Positions 15,828-26,353 are shown, counted from the stretch's first letter. The stretch: DNA of 64,000 bases from MW101C3 sp943367595 (GCA_943367595.1 CALRJS020000017.1:1-64000), one strand, 5' to 3'. The notes: generated by a model from the sequence alone, not told the origin. A program made the numbers and translations.

Positions 15828-17632
15828 GATCCGGCGCCGCCGGGGCGGGGCTCTGAGCCCTGCACCGCTGCCGGCGCGGGCACGTAACGAAGCAGGCGGT
15901 GATTGCCGCGGCTGGCCAGGGTCTGCACCCGTCCGCCATCCGCGTTGAGGTCCTCAAGCTTGCGCTGTTCGCCGAACACCAGGACGCTGGCTGGCTGGCT
16001 GTCCCGCAAGCCCCGCCTGGCCCCTTTGACGCTGTCAAAGAACTGCACGGGTCGGCCGCTGTAGAAAACCACGCTGTAGCGCATGTATCCCACCACCAGC
16101 AGCGGCTCCTGCGGACCTGCCAGCTGGCCGGCGAGAACGGCGAGCTCGCGCACCGGCTGCTGCCGCTCCCGCTCCATCAACGGGGCAAGGCCTGGCACCA
16201 CCAGCAGCAGCACGCCGGCGAAGGCCGCCGCATCCGGCAGCCACAGGTGCTGCAGCGGGCCGCGCCGCAGGAGCTGCACCACCATCGCGATCGCCGCCAC
16301 CGCCAGCAGGCCCCCCAGCAGCAGCGGCAACCCGGAGCTGTTGAGGGCCTTGGCAAAGCCCGGATAGGCGGGGTCGGCAGCGGCCCAGCGCGGGGCCACC
16401 ACGGCGGCCGCCGCCATCACCGCCAGCAGCAGCGCATTCAGCCAGCCGAAGACCTTCTGCCAGCGGTCGGTGGCCGGCAAGGGGGCTGCCGCAGCGGGCA
16501 GCGGCTGCCAGAACAACGCCACCAGCAGGGCACCGGCGGGAATGAGCGGCAGGATGTAGCCGGCGAGCTTGGTGCTGGCGGCGGAGAAGAACACCAGCAC
16601 CACCAGAAACCAGACAAGGCAGAACGGGGCCAGCTGGGCCGTGCGGGGCTGCTGACGCCAGTGGCCCAGTTGCCAGTAGCGCAGCCGCACCATGGCCAAC
16701 GGCAGAAACAGCGACCACGGCAGCAGCAGGATCACGCACCAGGGCAGATAGAAGTACCAGGGGCCGGAATGGCCGTAGAGCACCGATGTGTAGCGCTGCA
16801 GGTTGCTGAAGCCGAAGAAGCCGCCAAGGAAGTCGGCGCCGTTCACCTTTGCCGCCAACAGATACCAGGGACTGCCCACCGCCAGGAAGAGCACAGCCAT
16901 CAGCAGCATCGGCATCTGTCGCAGCACGGTGAACAACTGGGCCTGGCAGAGCAGGAACACCACGATCACCGCCCCCGGCAGCACCAGACCCACCGGTCCC
17001 TTGGCGAGCACCGCAATGGCACTGAACACAGGCATCACCACATAGCCGACGCGACGCAGCACCGGCTTGTCCACCTGGCTGTACGCCAGGAAAAAGCCGA
17101 ACAGCGAGAGCGTGATGGCGCTGGAGAGAAACATGTCGGTGACGGAGCTGCGACCCCAGCCCACCCAGGCAGGGTTGAGCGCCAGCAACACCGCACCCAG
17201 CCAGGAGCGCCGCAGGCGAGTCGGCGTGGCTTCGCCTGCCGCGAGCAGCCACAGGAGCGCGAACCCGGCCACCACCACCAGGCTGGCCATCAGCGCCACC
17301 GGCAGCCGGGCAGCCCAGGCACTGATCCCGAAGAGACGAAAGCTGAGGGCCACCATCCAGTACCCCCACACCGGATAGTCAAAGAACGGCTCGCCGTTCC
17401 AGTGGGGGGTGATCCAGTCGTTGCGCAGCAGCATCTCCCGGCCCACTTCCACGAAGAGGGCTTCGGTCTTGTCCATCAAGCTGAGCGTGCCCAGGTGATT
17501 GAAGAAGGCCAGCCAGCAGAGCAGCAGCAAACCGGCGGCAGTCACCAAGGCCAGGCGGGCCGGGCGCGCCTGCAGCGAGGAGATCACGAGCATGCGATCA
17601 GGAGGCGGGCTGGGGAGGGAGGAAGCAGCCAC
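15824..17632 (-). CDS. GT39/ArnT-like membrane glycosyltransferase
   Basis: About 602 aa; an alternative ATG at 17593 would remove 13 residues. Around twelve hydrophobic segments. The first periplasmic loop has the catalytic-type acidic pattern M-D-K-T-E-A-L-F-V-E-V-G-R-E-M and later F-F-D-Y-P-V-W-G-Y-W, typical of ArnT/PMT enzymes. These move a sugar from a polyprenyl-phosphate donor to lipid A, protein or other acceptors on the outer side of the membrane. The GT2-GtrA gene upstream would make and flip such a donor, and PAP2 follows. The acceptor cannot be told from sequence. Confidence 0.85.
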   Translation of the reverse strand: MAASSLPSPPPDRMLVISSLQARPARLALVTAAGLLLLCWLAFFNHLGTLSLMDKTEALFVEVGREMLLRNDWITPHWNGEPFFDYPVWGYWMVALSFRLFGISAWAARLPVALMASLVVVAGFALLWLLAAGEATPTRLRRSWLGAVLLALNPAWVGWGRSSVTDMFLSSAITLSLFGFFLAYSQVDKPVLRRVGYVVMPVFSAIAVLAKGPVGLVLPGAVIVVFLLCQAQLFTVLRQMPMLLMAVLFLAVGSPWYLLAAKVNGADFLGGFFGFSNLQRYTSVLYGHSGPWYFYLPWCVILLLPWSLFLPLAMVRLRYWQLGHWRQQPRTAQLAPFCLVWFLVVLVFFSAASTKLAGYILPLIPAGALLVALFWQPLPAAAAPLPATDRWQKVFGWLNALLLAVMAAAAVVAPRWAAADPAYPGFAKALNSSGLPLLLGGLLAVAAIAMVVQLLRRGPLQHLWLPDAAAFAGVLLLVVPGLAPLMERERQQPVRELAVLAGQLAGPQEPLLVVGYMRYSVVFYSGRPVQFFDSVKGARRGLRDSQPASVLVFGEQRKLEDLNADGGRVQTLASRGNHRLLRYVPAPAAVQGSEPRPGGAGS

Positions 17633-17756
17633 CGACGGCGGGCCGCCAGAGCGGCGGGACTGGAGTGGCGCTGGGACAGATCGGATTCCAACACATCAGG
17701 CCGGAGCCGAGAAGGGTCTGATGCAGGGGAATGAGGGCCGGGGAAATCGCACCAAA

Positions 17757-17816
17757 GGCCATCAGGTCTATGGCCCTCAGGTCTATGGCCATCAGGTCAA
17801 TGGCCATCAGGTCCAG
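17757..17816 (-). repeat. Four tandem 15-base units
   Basis: GGCCATCAGGTCTAT, GGCCCTCAGGTCTAT, GGCCATCAGGTCAAT and GGCCATCAGGTCCAG follow one another without a gap, starting at 17757. The array begins 15 bases after the stop of the GT2-GtrA gene. On the minus strand it reads as repeated D-L-M-A-I in the same frame as that gene, in an open stretch that runs 77 codons past the stop. Confidence 0.85.
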
Positions 17817-17831
17817 GCGGAACGCTTCCGC

Positions 17832-18959
17832 TCAGGGGGTGTTCCAGACAAAACGCGACGAAGCGGCATAGTTCCAGACAAACACCACGGCAATGCCGGC
17901 GATCTGAGCGAAGAGGGTGTCACTCGCCACGCGCGTGTAAAAGACACTGGCCAGGCCGATGTTCGCCAGCATCGGCAACGAGGCCACCACCAGAAACTTG
18001 ACAAGCCCGGCGAGCAATGGGAGACCCTTGAGCCGCAGGTGGCGGAAGGTGAGGGTGTTGTTGACGAGATAATTGCTGCAGGCCGAGGCGATCACAGCCG
18101 GTGGCAACGAGGCCACAAAGGAGAAGCCCAGCAGGATCAAGAGGTTGGACACCAGCAGCTGCACACCGATCCCGGACACACCAACCAGGGCAAAACTCAC
18201 GGCTCGCCGTGGAACCATCCGCAACAGCAAGGTGTGGATGATCGAAACGCCGAAGTCCCACAGCACGGAGATATCCAGCTTGGAGCTTCCGAAGGTGCGG
18301 GGCTGGAAGGCGAGCGGGGTTTCTTCGACGATCAGATGCCCACGGCTGATCGAGAGAAGCTCATAGAGAAACTTGAACCCCTGCGAATCCACCTGCCGGA
18401 TCATCGGCAGGCAGCGGTCGAGCCGCAGGGCGAAAAAGCCGCTCATGAAATCGCTGAGGTGGCGATACCGGGGCAGGGTGAAGCGTGCGAGGCGATTGGC
18501 CAGCACCGATCCCCCTTCCCTCTTGTCGCTCAACCCCTTGATGGAAGCCTCGGGGTGAAAGCGGCTGCCGATCACCAGATCGGCATTGCGGGCCAGCAAC
18601 AACTCCAGTGCTGCCGCCACCGACGCGGGCTCATGCTGTCCATCACAATCCATCACCACGGCGAGATCGCCCGTGCTGTCCAGCAGGCCTTCCTTGATGG
18701 CGCTGGAGAGGCCTGAGCGCCCCACGCGCCGGATCAGCCGCAGGCAGGGCTCCCCGTGCGCCAGTTCCTTGACGAAATCAGCCGTTCCATCGGCGGAGTC
18801 GTCGTCTACAACGATCACCTCCAGCTGGAAGCGATCACGCAGAGCCAGCAACTGCTGGAGGATTGGCTGGATGTTCTGCCGCTCATTGAAGGTGGGCAGC
18901 ACGATGGTGACCCGCGCTGCCGGGGAAGACCCGGCAGACGCGACGACCGAGGCGGGCAA
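17832..18959 (-). CDS. Polyprenyl-phosphate glycosyltransferase (GT2) fused to a GtrA-like membrane domain
   Basis: 375 aa. Residues about 17-225 are a DPM1-like GT2 domain with V-D-D-D-S-A-D-G-T (nucleotide binding) and M-D-C-D-G-Q-H-E-P (DxD metal site). Residues about 245-375 hold four membrane segments of the GtrA type. Such fusions make a sugar-phosphate-polyprenol and are thought to help flip it. The acceptor transferase is probably the GT39-like protein encoded next. The gene follows rpoD by 27 bases on the same strand. Confidence 0.88.
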   Translation of the reverse strand: MPASVVASAGSSPAARVTIVLPTFNERQNIQPILQQLLALRDRFQLEVIVVDDDSADGTADFVKELAHGEPCLRLIRRVGRSGLSSAIKEGLLDSTGDLAVVMDCDGQHEPASVAAALELLLARNADLVIGSRFHPEASIKGLSDKREGGSVLANRLARFTLPRYRHLSDFMSGFFALRLDRCLPMIRQVDSQGFKFLYELLSISRGHLIVEETPLAFQPRTFGSSKLDISVLWDFGVSIIHTLLLRMVPRRAVSFALVGVSGIGVQLLVSNLLILLGFSFVASLPPAVIASACSNYLVNNTLTFRHLRLKGLPLLAGLVKFLVVASLPMLANIGLASVFYTRVASDTLFAQIAGIAVVFVWNYAASSRFVWNTP

Positions 18960-18986
18960 AACGGAGGGAACGCTGACGATGGGAGG

Positions 18987-20360
<1,374 letters not shown>

Positions 20361-20710
20361 AGGGGGAAGGGCGAAACGGGTTGAAAACGAAGGCTGGGAG
20401 AAGCGTTCTGGAGAGGTCGCCCCGTTGGCGTGATGGCATCGACGACAACCACCCTGCCAAGGCCCTGCGGCATTCGCCGAAGTGCCAGGCACGATGGGAA
20501 ATCGAGCGCCCTAACGAGATGGAACCAGACCGGAAACGACAACGGCGGCGCGGAGGCCAGAGCAGGGCTGTCAGGGGTGGTCGCAGACCCAGCAGCCCTG
20601 CGGAGAAAAATCCGTATGGCTGGCTTCAGATCTTCCCTCTGGACGGAACTCTGCCTGGTTCCGACAGCAGCCTGTTGGACTGCTCAACCTGATCACCTTA
20701 AGAAACACCC
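20361..20710. other. 350-base divergent regulatory gap between rpoD and priA
   Basis: No gene is supported here; short open frames have no motifs. It must carry the rpoD promoter(s) leftwards and the priA promoter rightwards, but no strong -35/-10 pair was identified by eye. The last 8 bases form one arm of the hairpin around the priA start. Confidence 0.4.
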
Positions 20711-20719
20711 ATGGTGTTT
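20703..20719 (+). promoter_or_regulatory. Hairpin enclosing the priA start codon
   Basis: AAACACC (20703-20709) pairs perfectly with GGTGTTT (20713-20719) around a loop of CAT; the AUG at 20711-20713 spans the loop and first stem base. In mRNA this could hide or expose the start codon and limit priA translation. Seen directly; effect is inference. Confidence 0.4.
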
Positions 20720-23068
20720 GCAAGGCAAACGCGGCAGCTCGTCGTGGCTGATGCGCCCGGCCCAGCCTCCACGGCAGTGATCTACTGGCAGGTCTGGGTG
20801 GAAGCCGGCCGAGATGGCCGCATCTTCACCTATGCGAATCCCCAGCAGCTTGAGGTCGCCGCCGGTGATCTGGTGCGGGTGCCACTGCGCGGCCGGCCCC
20901 ATGTGGGACTGGTGGTGGAGGCGCTCCAGGCCCTGCCGCCCGATCTGCAGGCGGAGCGGCTGCTGGCGATCACCGCCGTGCATCAGCGCGCCGCCGTGGA
21001 TCCGCTCTGGCAGGAGTTGTTACAGGAAGTGGCCCATCAATGCCACACCACGGTGTTCAAAACGCTCAAATCAGCTCTGCCGCCGGGCTGGCTTGGCCAG
21101 TCGCGCCCATCCCAGCCGGCCGGGCCGCGCCCGCTCCAGTGGGTGAGCGCGACGGCGGAAGCGGAAGCGGCCAGTCCTCGACAGCAACAGTTGCTGGAGG
21201 CCCTGCGCCAGTGCGGGGGCGGGGCCTGGCTGCGCGATGTCTGTGGCGGATGGGGCTTCAGCCGTTCGGTGGTGGAGGGACTGCGCCGTGAGGGCAGGGT
21301 GTGCGTCACGGCCCGTCTGCCGGGCCCGGAGACGGCTGCTCGGGCCCATGGCCCGCCCGGCGGAGCTGCAGCCAGTGGAGCCGCCGTGGCACACGGCGGC
21401 GACGGCAGCACGCCACGGGCGCTCACGACAGCCCAGCAGCAGGCCCTGGAGGCGATCCTGGCCTCGGCGCCGGGCAGTGAGCTGCTGCTCTGGGGCGTGA
21501 CCGGCTCGGGCAAAACCGAGGTGTACCTCCAGGCCGCCGCCGCCGCGCTGGCAGCCGGTGAGAGCGTCCTGCTGCTCACCCCTGAGATCGGCCTGATCCC
21601 CCAGCTGCTGGATCGCTGCCGCGCCCGTTTCGGCAGCGGCGTTCTCGAGTACCACAGCGGCGTCAGGGACGCCGGGCGGGTCCAGGTGTGGCGCCGCTGC
21701 CTGGCGGCCCGACGCGGCGAGCCCTTGCTGGTGGTGGGCACCCGCTCCGCCGTGTTCCTGCCGCTGCAGCCGCTCGGCCTGATCGTGCTCGACGAGGAGC
21801 ACGACACCTCCTACAAACAGGACGCGCCCATGCCCTGTTACCACTGCCGCGACGTGGCGCGGATCCGCTGCCGCACCGGCGGCCGACTGCTGCTGGGCAG
21901 CGCCACCCCCTCCCTGGAAACCTGGCTGGCCTGCCAACCGTCCAGCCCTGGCCACGGGAAGGCCGGCAGGCGCCCAGCCACCGCCCTGCTGCGGCTGCCT
22001 GAGCGCATCGGCGGCGCCCAGACGCCGCCGGTGAGCGTGGTGGACATGCGCCTGGAGCTGGCCGATGGCCACCGGCGCCTGATCAGCCGGGCCCTGATGA
22101 CGCGGCTGGAGCAGGTGCGGGAGCGTGGTGAGCAGGCGGTGGTGCTGGTGCCGCGGCGCGGCTACAGCAGCTTCCTCAGCTGCCGCAGCTGCGGTGAAGT
22201 GGTGCAGTGCCCCCACTGCGATGTGGCGCTCACCGTGCATCGCCAGCGTGAGGGCCGCGCCTGGCTGCGCTGCCACTGGTGTGACCACCGCCAGGAGATC
22301 ACCGAGCGGTGCGGCCACTGCGGTTCCACCGCCTTCAAACCCTTCGGCGCCGGCACCCAGCGGGTGATCGAGCAGCTGGAGAAAGAGCTGGAAGGGCTGC
22401 GGGTGCTCCGCTTCGACCGCGACACCACCCGCGGCCGTGACGGCCACCGGCGTCTGCTGGCCGCCTTCGCCGCCGGCGACGCGGACGTGCTGGTGGGCAC
22501 CCAGATGCTGGCGAAGGGCATGGATCTGCCCCGCGTGACGCTGGCGGCGGTGCTGGCGGCTGATGGTCTGCTGCACCGGCCCGATCTTCGCGCCGCGGAA
22601 CAGTGCCTGCAGCTGCTGCTGCAGCTCGCCGGCCGGGCCGGTCGGGGCGAACGGCCGGGATCCGTGCTGGTGCAGACCTACAGCCCTGACCATCCGGTGA
22701 TCTGCCACCTGATCGATGGCCACTACGAGCGCTTCCTCGACGAGGAACTGCAGCTCCGCCGTCAGGCCCGGTTGGTGCCCTTCAGCCGCGCCTGTCTGCT
22801 GCGCTTCGCCGGTGACTCCGCCAGCGCCACCGCCACCACCGCCGCCGCCCTGGCGGAGCGGGTGCGTCCGGCGGTGGTGGCGGCAGGCTGGGAGCTGATC
22901 GGGCCGGCACCGGCACCGGTGGCGCGGGTGGCCGGTCGGCACCGCTGGCAACTGCTGCTGCATGGGCCAGCCGGCACCCCGTTGCCCCTGCCCGAGGAGC
23001 AGGCGCTGCGCCAAGGCCTCGACGGCCGGGTAACGCTCAGCATCGATCCCGATCCGATGGAGCTCTGA
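20711..23068 (+). CDS. priA: Primosomal replication-restart helicase PriA
   Basis: 785 aa. It recognises stalled forks and reloads the replisome. Walker A is G-V-T-G-S-G-K-T-E (262-270); Walker B/DEEH is L-D-E-E-H-D-T (360-366). A zinc domain has eight cysteines in C-R-S-C, C-P-H-C, C-H-W-C and C-G-H-C. Helicase motifs V (G-T-Q-M-L-A-K-G-M-D) and VI (Q-L-A-G-R-A-G-R-G) are intact. The N-terminal fork-binding domain occupies about residues 22-115. A loose A/G/H-rich linker (205-235) separates it from the helicase. ATG (or the adjacent GTG) start lies in a hairpin. Confidence 0.95.
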   Translation: MVFARQTRQLVVADAPGPASTAVIYWQVWVEAGRDGRIFTYANPQQLEVAAGDLVRVPLRGRPHVGLVVEALQALPPDLQAERLLAITAVHQRAAVDPLWQELLQEVAHQCHTTVFKTLKSALPPGWLGQSRPSQPAGPRPLQWVSATAEAEAASPRQQQLLEALRQCGGGAWLRDVCGGWGFSRSVVEGLRREGRVCVTARLPGPETAARAHGPPGGAAASGAAVAHGGDGSTPRALTTAQQQALEAILASAPGSELLLWGVTGSGKTEVYLQAAAAALAAGESVLLLTPEIGLIPQLLDRCRARFGSGVLEYHSGVRDAGRVQVWRRCLAARRGEPLLVVGTRSAVFLPLQPLGLIVLDEEHDTSYKQDAPMPCYHCRDVARIRCRTGGRLLLGSATPSLETWLACQPSSPGHGKAGRRPATALLRLPERIGGAQTPPVSVVDMRLELADGHRRLISRALMTRLEQVRERGEQAVVLVPRRGYSSFLSCRSCGEVVQCPHCDVALTVHRQREGRAWLRCHWCDHRQEITERCGHCGSTAFKPFGAGTQRVIEQLEKELEGLRVLRFDRDTTRGRDGHRRLLAAFAAGDADVLVGTQMLAKGMDLPRVTLAAVLAADGLLHRPDLRAAEQCLQLLLQLAGRAGRGERPGSVLVQTYSPDHPVICHLIDGHYERFLDEELQLRRQARLVPFSRACLLRFAGDSASATATTAAALAERVRPAVVAAGWELIGPAPAPVARVAGRHRWQLLLHGPAGTPLPLPEEQALRQGLDGRVTLSIDPDPMEL

Positions 23069-23156
23069 ACGGCCATGCCTCGCGGGGCTGGCAAGCCGGT
23101 CATCGTCACCCTGCAACGGAACCGCTGCAACGGCGCACCTGGAACGGTGGCGTGAA

Positions 23157-24281
23157 TCAGCCCCCGTCGCCGTCCTTGGGAACGGGCAGCTCGGGCCAGC
23201 CGAACCCCGATGACCAGCGCAACCGCTGCAGGGCGAGGGCGGCAGCAAGCAGCAGCAGGATCGCCATCCCACCCAGGCCCAGCCTGCTCCAGCGCCAGGT
23301 GAGCAGCTCCAGCTGATTGGCGGCACCGGTGACAAGGGGCCAGCGCACACCGGTTCCTTCGCGAGCGGCCGGCCGGGGGGCGGCCTGCCGCACGGCGCCG
23401 AGGGAAACCGGACGGAGCACCATCTGGAGATCGAGGCCCGGAACGGCGTCAAGAGCCTGCAGATCGAGCTCCAGCCACAGGTGCTGGCGCACACCCAGCA
23501 GCCAATTCCGCTCGCTCAGCTCGAGGCGGGGCGGGGGCAACTCCACACCAATCCGTTCAGCGGCCAGGGCCGTGGTGCGCGCCAGCAGGGCCTGAATCTC
23601 CACCGCCGGCAAGGAAGGACTGCGCAGCACCTGGCGGGGGCCGTCAGCCTTGAGGCTCAGGCGGGCGCCTGGATCGGCCTCCGCCACAGCCTTGGCGAAG
23701 CGCTGCTGCCAGGGGAGCTGGCGGCCGGTGTCGCTGCTCCAGACCTGAGTGAGCTGCAGCCGCCCCGGGCCCGGAAATTGCAATTCCGTCTCCACCCGCA
23801 GGCATCCGCTCAGCAGGGTGAGCACCAGCAGCAGCACCAGGGCGACCACGGCGAAACCAAGGGGCTGGCGGGTGGGGCCCACCGGTGGCGGCGGCGGGTC
23901 AGGCGGCCCGTCGCGGCGCGGCCTCCAGCGGCTGGCTGACTTCAGCCGGCCTTCCAGGGGTTCGGCCCCGCCCAGGCTCGGCAGGGTGAGGGACCAATTG
24001 GCCGGACGCTGCAGCGCCGGGGCATCGAGGATCATCTGCAGATCCCTGGCTTGCAGGCGCAACTCAGGGTCGGTGCTGGCCCGCAGGCTGCGGCAGCAGG
24101 CCTGAGCGGCGGCGGTGTCACCCTGGCCGATCCAGGCGGTGACCATCAGCAGGCGCAGTTGACCGCCGAACGGAGAACTGGGTGGGTGCTCATCAGCCAG
24201 GGGTTGGAGCAATCGCAGACACTGGCCGTAGTCGCCCCGCTCGAGAGCGCGGCGCGCGCTCAGCAAGGACTCATCCTCCAT
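23157..24281 (-). CDS. DUF3153-type membrane protein with a helical N-terminal extension
   Basis: 374 aa from the ATG at 24281, which overlaps the argB stop by 11 bases. Residues 1-100 are helical-repeat-like (S-A-R-R-A-L-E-R-G-D-Y-G-Q-C-L-R-L-L), resembling a TPR-type adaptor. A P-rich stretch, then a membrane helix (about 145-163), lead into a region that begins L-L-S-G-C-L-R-V-E-T-E-L-Q-F and looks like the DUF3153 lipoprotein-like domain. A second helix lies near the C-terminus. DUF3153 proteins are cyanobacterial and have no known role. The joining of both parts in one chain is unusual or at least notable. Confidence 0.65.
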   Translation of the reverse strand: MEDESLLSARRALERGDYGQCLRLLQPLADEHPPSSPFGGQLRLLMVTAWIGQGDTAAAQACCRSLRASTDPELRLQARDLQMILDAPALQRPANWSLTLPSLGGAEPLEGRLKSASRWRPRRDGPPDPPPPPVGPTRQPLGFAVVALVLLLVLTLLSGCLRVETELQFPGPGRLQLTQVWSSDTGRQLPWQQRFAKAVAEADPGARLSLKADGPRQVLRSPSLPAVEIQALLARTTALAAERIGVELPPPRLELSERNWLLGVRQHLWLELDLQALDAVPGLDLQMVLRPVSLGAVRQAAPRPAAREGTGVRWPLVTGAANQLELLTWRWSRLGLGGMAILLLLAAALALQRLRWSSGFGWPELPVPKDGDGG

Positions 24282-25212
24282 GGCCAGGCAAGCCGGAGCG
24301 GCGAACGGGCGCGGCGGCTGCGGCATCCGGCTGGGAGCGGCCCACCACCATCGTGCCGATGCCGGCATCGGTGAACACCTCCAGCAGCAGGGCGTGGGGG
24401 ACGCGGCCATCAACGATGTGAGCCGCCCCCACCCCCTGGGCGAGCGCGCGGATGCAGCATTCGGTCTTGGGGGTCATGCCACTCGCCACCACGCCGCTGG
24501 CGATCAGCTCACGGGCCTGGGCCAGGGTCAGGTGACGCAGCAGCGTGCTGGGATCGTCGCGGTCCGTGAGGATGCCGGGGGTGTCGGTGAGCAGGATCAG
24601 CTTTTCGGCCTGAAGGGCAGCGGCCAGCTCTCCCGCCACCGTGTCGGCGTTGATGTTGTGAGCCTGGCCTTCGGCGTTGGCCGCCACGCTGGAGATCACC
24701 GGGATGTAACCCGCGTCGAGCAGGGGGCCGAGCACCGCGGGGTTCACGGCGGCCACCTCGCCCACCAGCCCATGGGAGCCACCGCCCCAGGCGCGGGCCT
24801 CCACCAGCCTCCCGTCGCTGCCCGAGAGCCCCACGGCCCGGCCGCCCAGGCGGTTGAGGCCATTGACGATCTGCTTGTTCACGCGGCCCACCAGGACCAT
24901 CTCCACCACATCCATGGTGTCGGCATCGGTGACGCGCAAGCCGTCACGGAACGTGGGCTTGATCGCCAGCCGGCTCAGCCACTCATTGATCTCCGGTCCG
25001 CCGCCGTGCACCACCACCGGCCGCACCCCCACACAGGCGAGCAGGGCCAGATCGCGGAACACCGCCTCCTGCAGCGACTTATGGGCCATCGCCGCACCGC
25101 CGTACTTGACCACCACCCGGCGGCCGGCGAAGCGCTGGATGTAGGGAAGGGCCTCGCTGAGAACGGAGACCCGCAGGCTGTCCTCGGCACTGATCAAGGG
25201 GTCCTGGCTCAA
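24271..25212 (-). CDS. argB: Acetylglutamate kinase
   Basis: 313 aa. Phosphorylates N-acetylglutamate in arginine synthesis; in cyanobacteria it is the target of PII activation. Conserved motifs: V-V-K-Y-G-G-A-A-M, V-V-H-G-G-G-P-E-I, the K-P-T-F/G-L-R-V-T-D segment, and N-I-N-A-D-T-V-A-G. The start is a TTG at 25212 (L-S-Q-D-P-L); no better ATG exists upstream. It is co-transcribed with the DUF3153 gene (overlap of 11 bases). The C-terminal tail rich in A and P is somewhat longer than in E. coli. Confidence 0.95.
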   Translation of the reverse strand: MSQDPLISAEDSLRVSVLSEALPYIQRFAGRRVVVKYGGAAMAHKSLQEAVFRDLALLACVGVRPVVVHGGGPEINEWLSRLAIKPTFRDGLRVTDADTMDVVEMVLVGRVNKQIVNGLNRLGGRAVGLSGSDGRLVEARAWGGGSHGLVGEVAAVNPAVLGPLLDAGYIPVISSVAANAEGQAHNINADTVAGELAAALQAEKLILLTDTPGILTDRDDPSTLLRHLTLAQARELIASGVVASGMTPKTECCIRALAQGVGAAHIVDGRVPHALLLEVFTDAGIGTMVVGRSQPDAAAAAPVRRSGLPGHGG

Positions 25213-25460
25213 TGGACTGCGGGGTGATGGTGGGTGGAGAGACTGAGGAAGCCGGGCTGGGAACGACAGCGCCGGTGGGGAATGGGCCGGGGGCCGGGGG
25301 CCGTGGGTCGGGCTGGGCTGGGCAGTGGCCGAGCTGGAACCGGGATGGGCTGGTACCGAGCTGTGCCCGGACGGTGGAACGGCACGGGTTCAGGGCCGTC
25401 GGAGGTCCTGGGCCGGGGCGGCGATCGTCGGCAGAGCGGTGATCGCCGCCAGTGCCGCGC

Positions 25461-26024
25461 TCAGGGCACAGGCTCGGGGCTGACAGCCGCCGCGGGCAGC
25501 AGCGAAAGCTCCAACAGGGAGCCATCGAGAGGCCGTAACTCGGCCGTGAGGCCCGGGCCGAAAAAACGACCGAGCCGCTCCTGGCGAGCCTGCCAGCGGT
25601 CCAGGCTCACGCCGTTGAGCCGGAAGCGCAGGATCAGGCCATAAGCGCCGCCCTGCTCCAGCTCAGCCACGCTCACCAGTTCGGGCGGGCTGTCCTCGTC
25701 CCAGAGCTTGAGGGCTTCAAGAGAGGATTCAAGGTGGGCCTTCTGGCCGTAGCGCCAACGGGTCACATCCTTGAGCAATTTGCGCAGCGGCTCGCTGGCC
25801 GGCTCCTCGCGCAGCCGTTGAAAGGTGGCCGGGGGGGTGAGCCGCTCGGCAGGCGGCAGCTCCGAGGATTTCAGCGCCAGGCCACCCAACAACACGGGGA
25901 TGCCATAGAAGACACCGGCCAGGCTGATGTTCGGGCTGTCGGTGACATACGCGATCGAACCGATCACGGTGAGCACCGCTCCGAGAATCGTGAGCAGGCT
26001 GCCGGGGGAGGTGAGGGCTTGCAT
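25461..26024 (-). CDS. DUF2854 family protein
   Basis: 187 aa from the ATG at 26024, which has GGAGG 8 bases upstream; the TTG at 26042 is less likely. Two hydrophobic segments lie in residues 8-50 (L-T-I-L-G-A-V-L-T-V-I-G and G-V-F-Y-G-I-P-V-L-L-G-G-L-A-L-K). The rest is soluble with a D-V-T-R-W-R-Y-G-Q motif. The family is conserved in cyanobacteria and plant plastids with no assigned function. Divergent from the small protein at 26084. Confidence 0.75.
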   Translation of the reverse strand: MQALTSPGSLLTILGAVLTVIGSIAYVTDSPNISLAGVFYGIPVLLGGLALKSSELPPAERLTPPATFQRLREEPASEPLRKLLKDVTRWRYGQKAHLESSLEALKLWDEDSPPELVSVAELEQGGAYGLILRFRLNGVSLDRWQARQERLGRFFGPGLTAELRPLDGSLLELSLLPAAAVSPEPVP

Positions 26025-26083
26025 CGGCCCATCCTCCAGCAAAGCCGTGCAGGATGGAGAGGCAACGCCAGCGATCCGCCTCC

Positions 26084-26353
26084 ATGCCCCTGTCGCCGCC
26101 TGCCGACGGCCCCGACCCTGCGGTGGCCGCCACCGCTGATGCCGGCCAGGCGCCTGCCGCAGCCAGGCCCACTGGCGGAGCGCAGGCCCCGAGCAACCAG
26201 GAGCTGATCGATCAGCTCACCGAAGACCGGCTCTGGCTGCTGCGTCAGATCGATGCGGGCCGCTGGAGTGAGCTGCGCCTCGATCTGGCAGCCCTGGAAC
26301 GCGAACTGGGCCAGATGCTCGACCAGGCCCGCGAGAAGCTGCAGACCGACTGA
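26084..26353 (+). CDS. Small hypothetical protein
   Basis: 89 aa (ATG at 26084; another in-frame ATG at 26054). The N-terminal half is A/P/G-rich and disordered-looking; the last 45 residues are an amphipathic helix pair, N-Q-E-L-I-D-Q-L, then L-W-L-L-R-Q-I-D-A-G-R-W, then L-D-L-A-A-L-E-R-E-L-G-Q-M-L. It is divergent from DUF2854, and its position between argB and ssb suggests a conserved picocyanobacterial small protein. No function known. Confidence 0.6.
   Translation: MPLSPPADGPDPAVAATADAGQAPAAARPTGGAQAPSNQELIDQLTEDRLWLLRQIDAGRWSELRLDLAALERELGQMLDQAREKLQTD

Noticed and set aside
25213..25460. GGGCTGGG-rich stretch between argB and DUF2854 as a repeat array
   Set aside because: It is G-rich and loosely repetitive, but no constant period could be defined.
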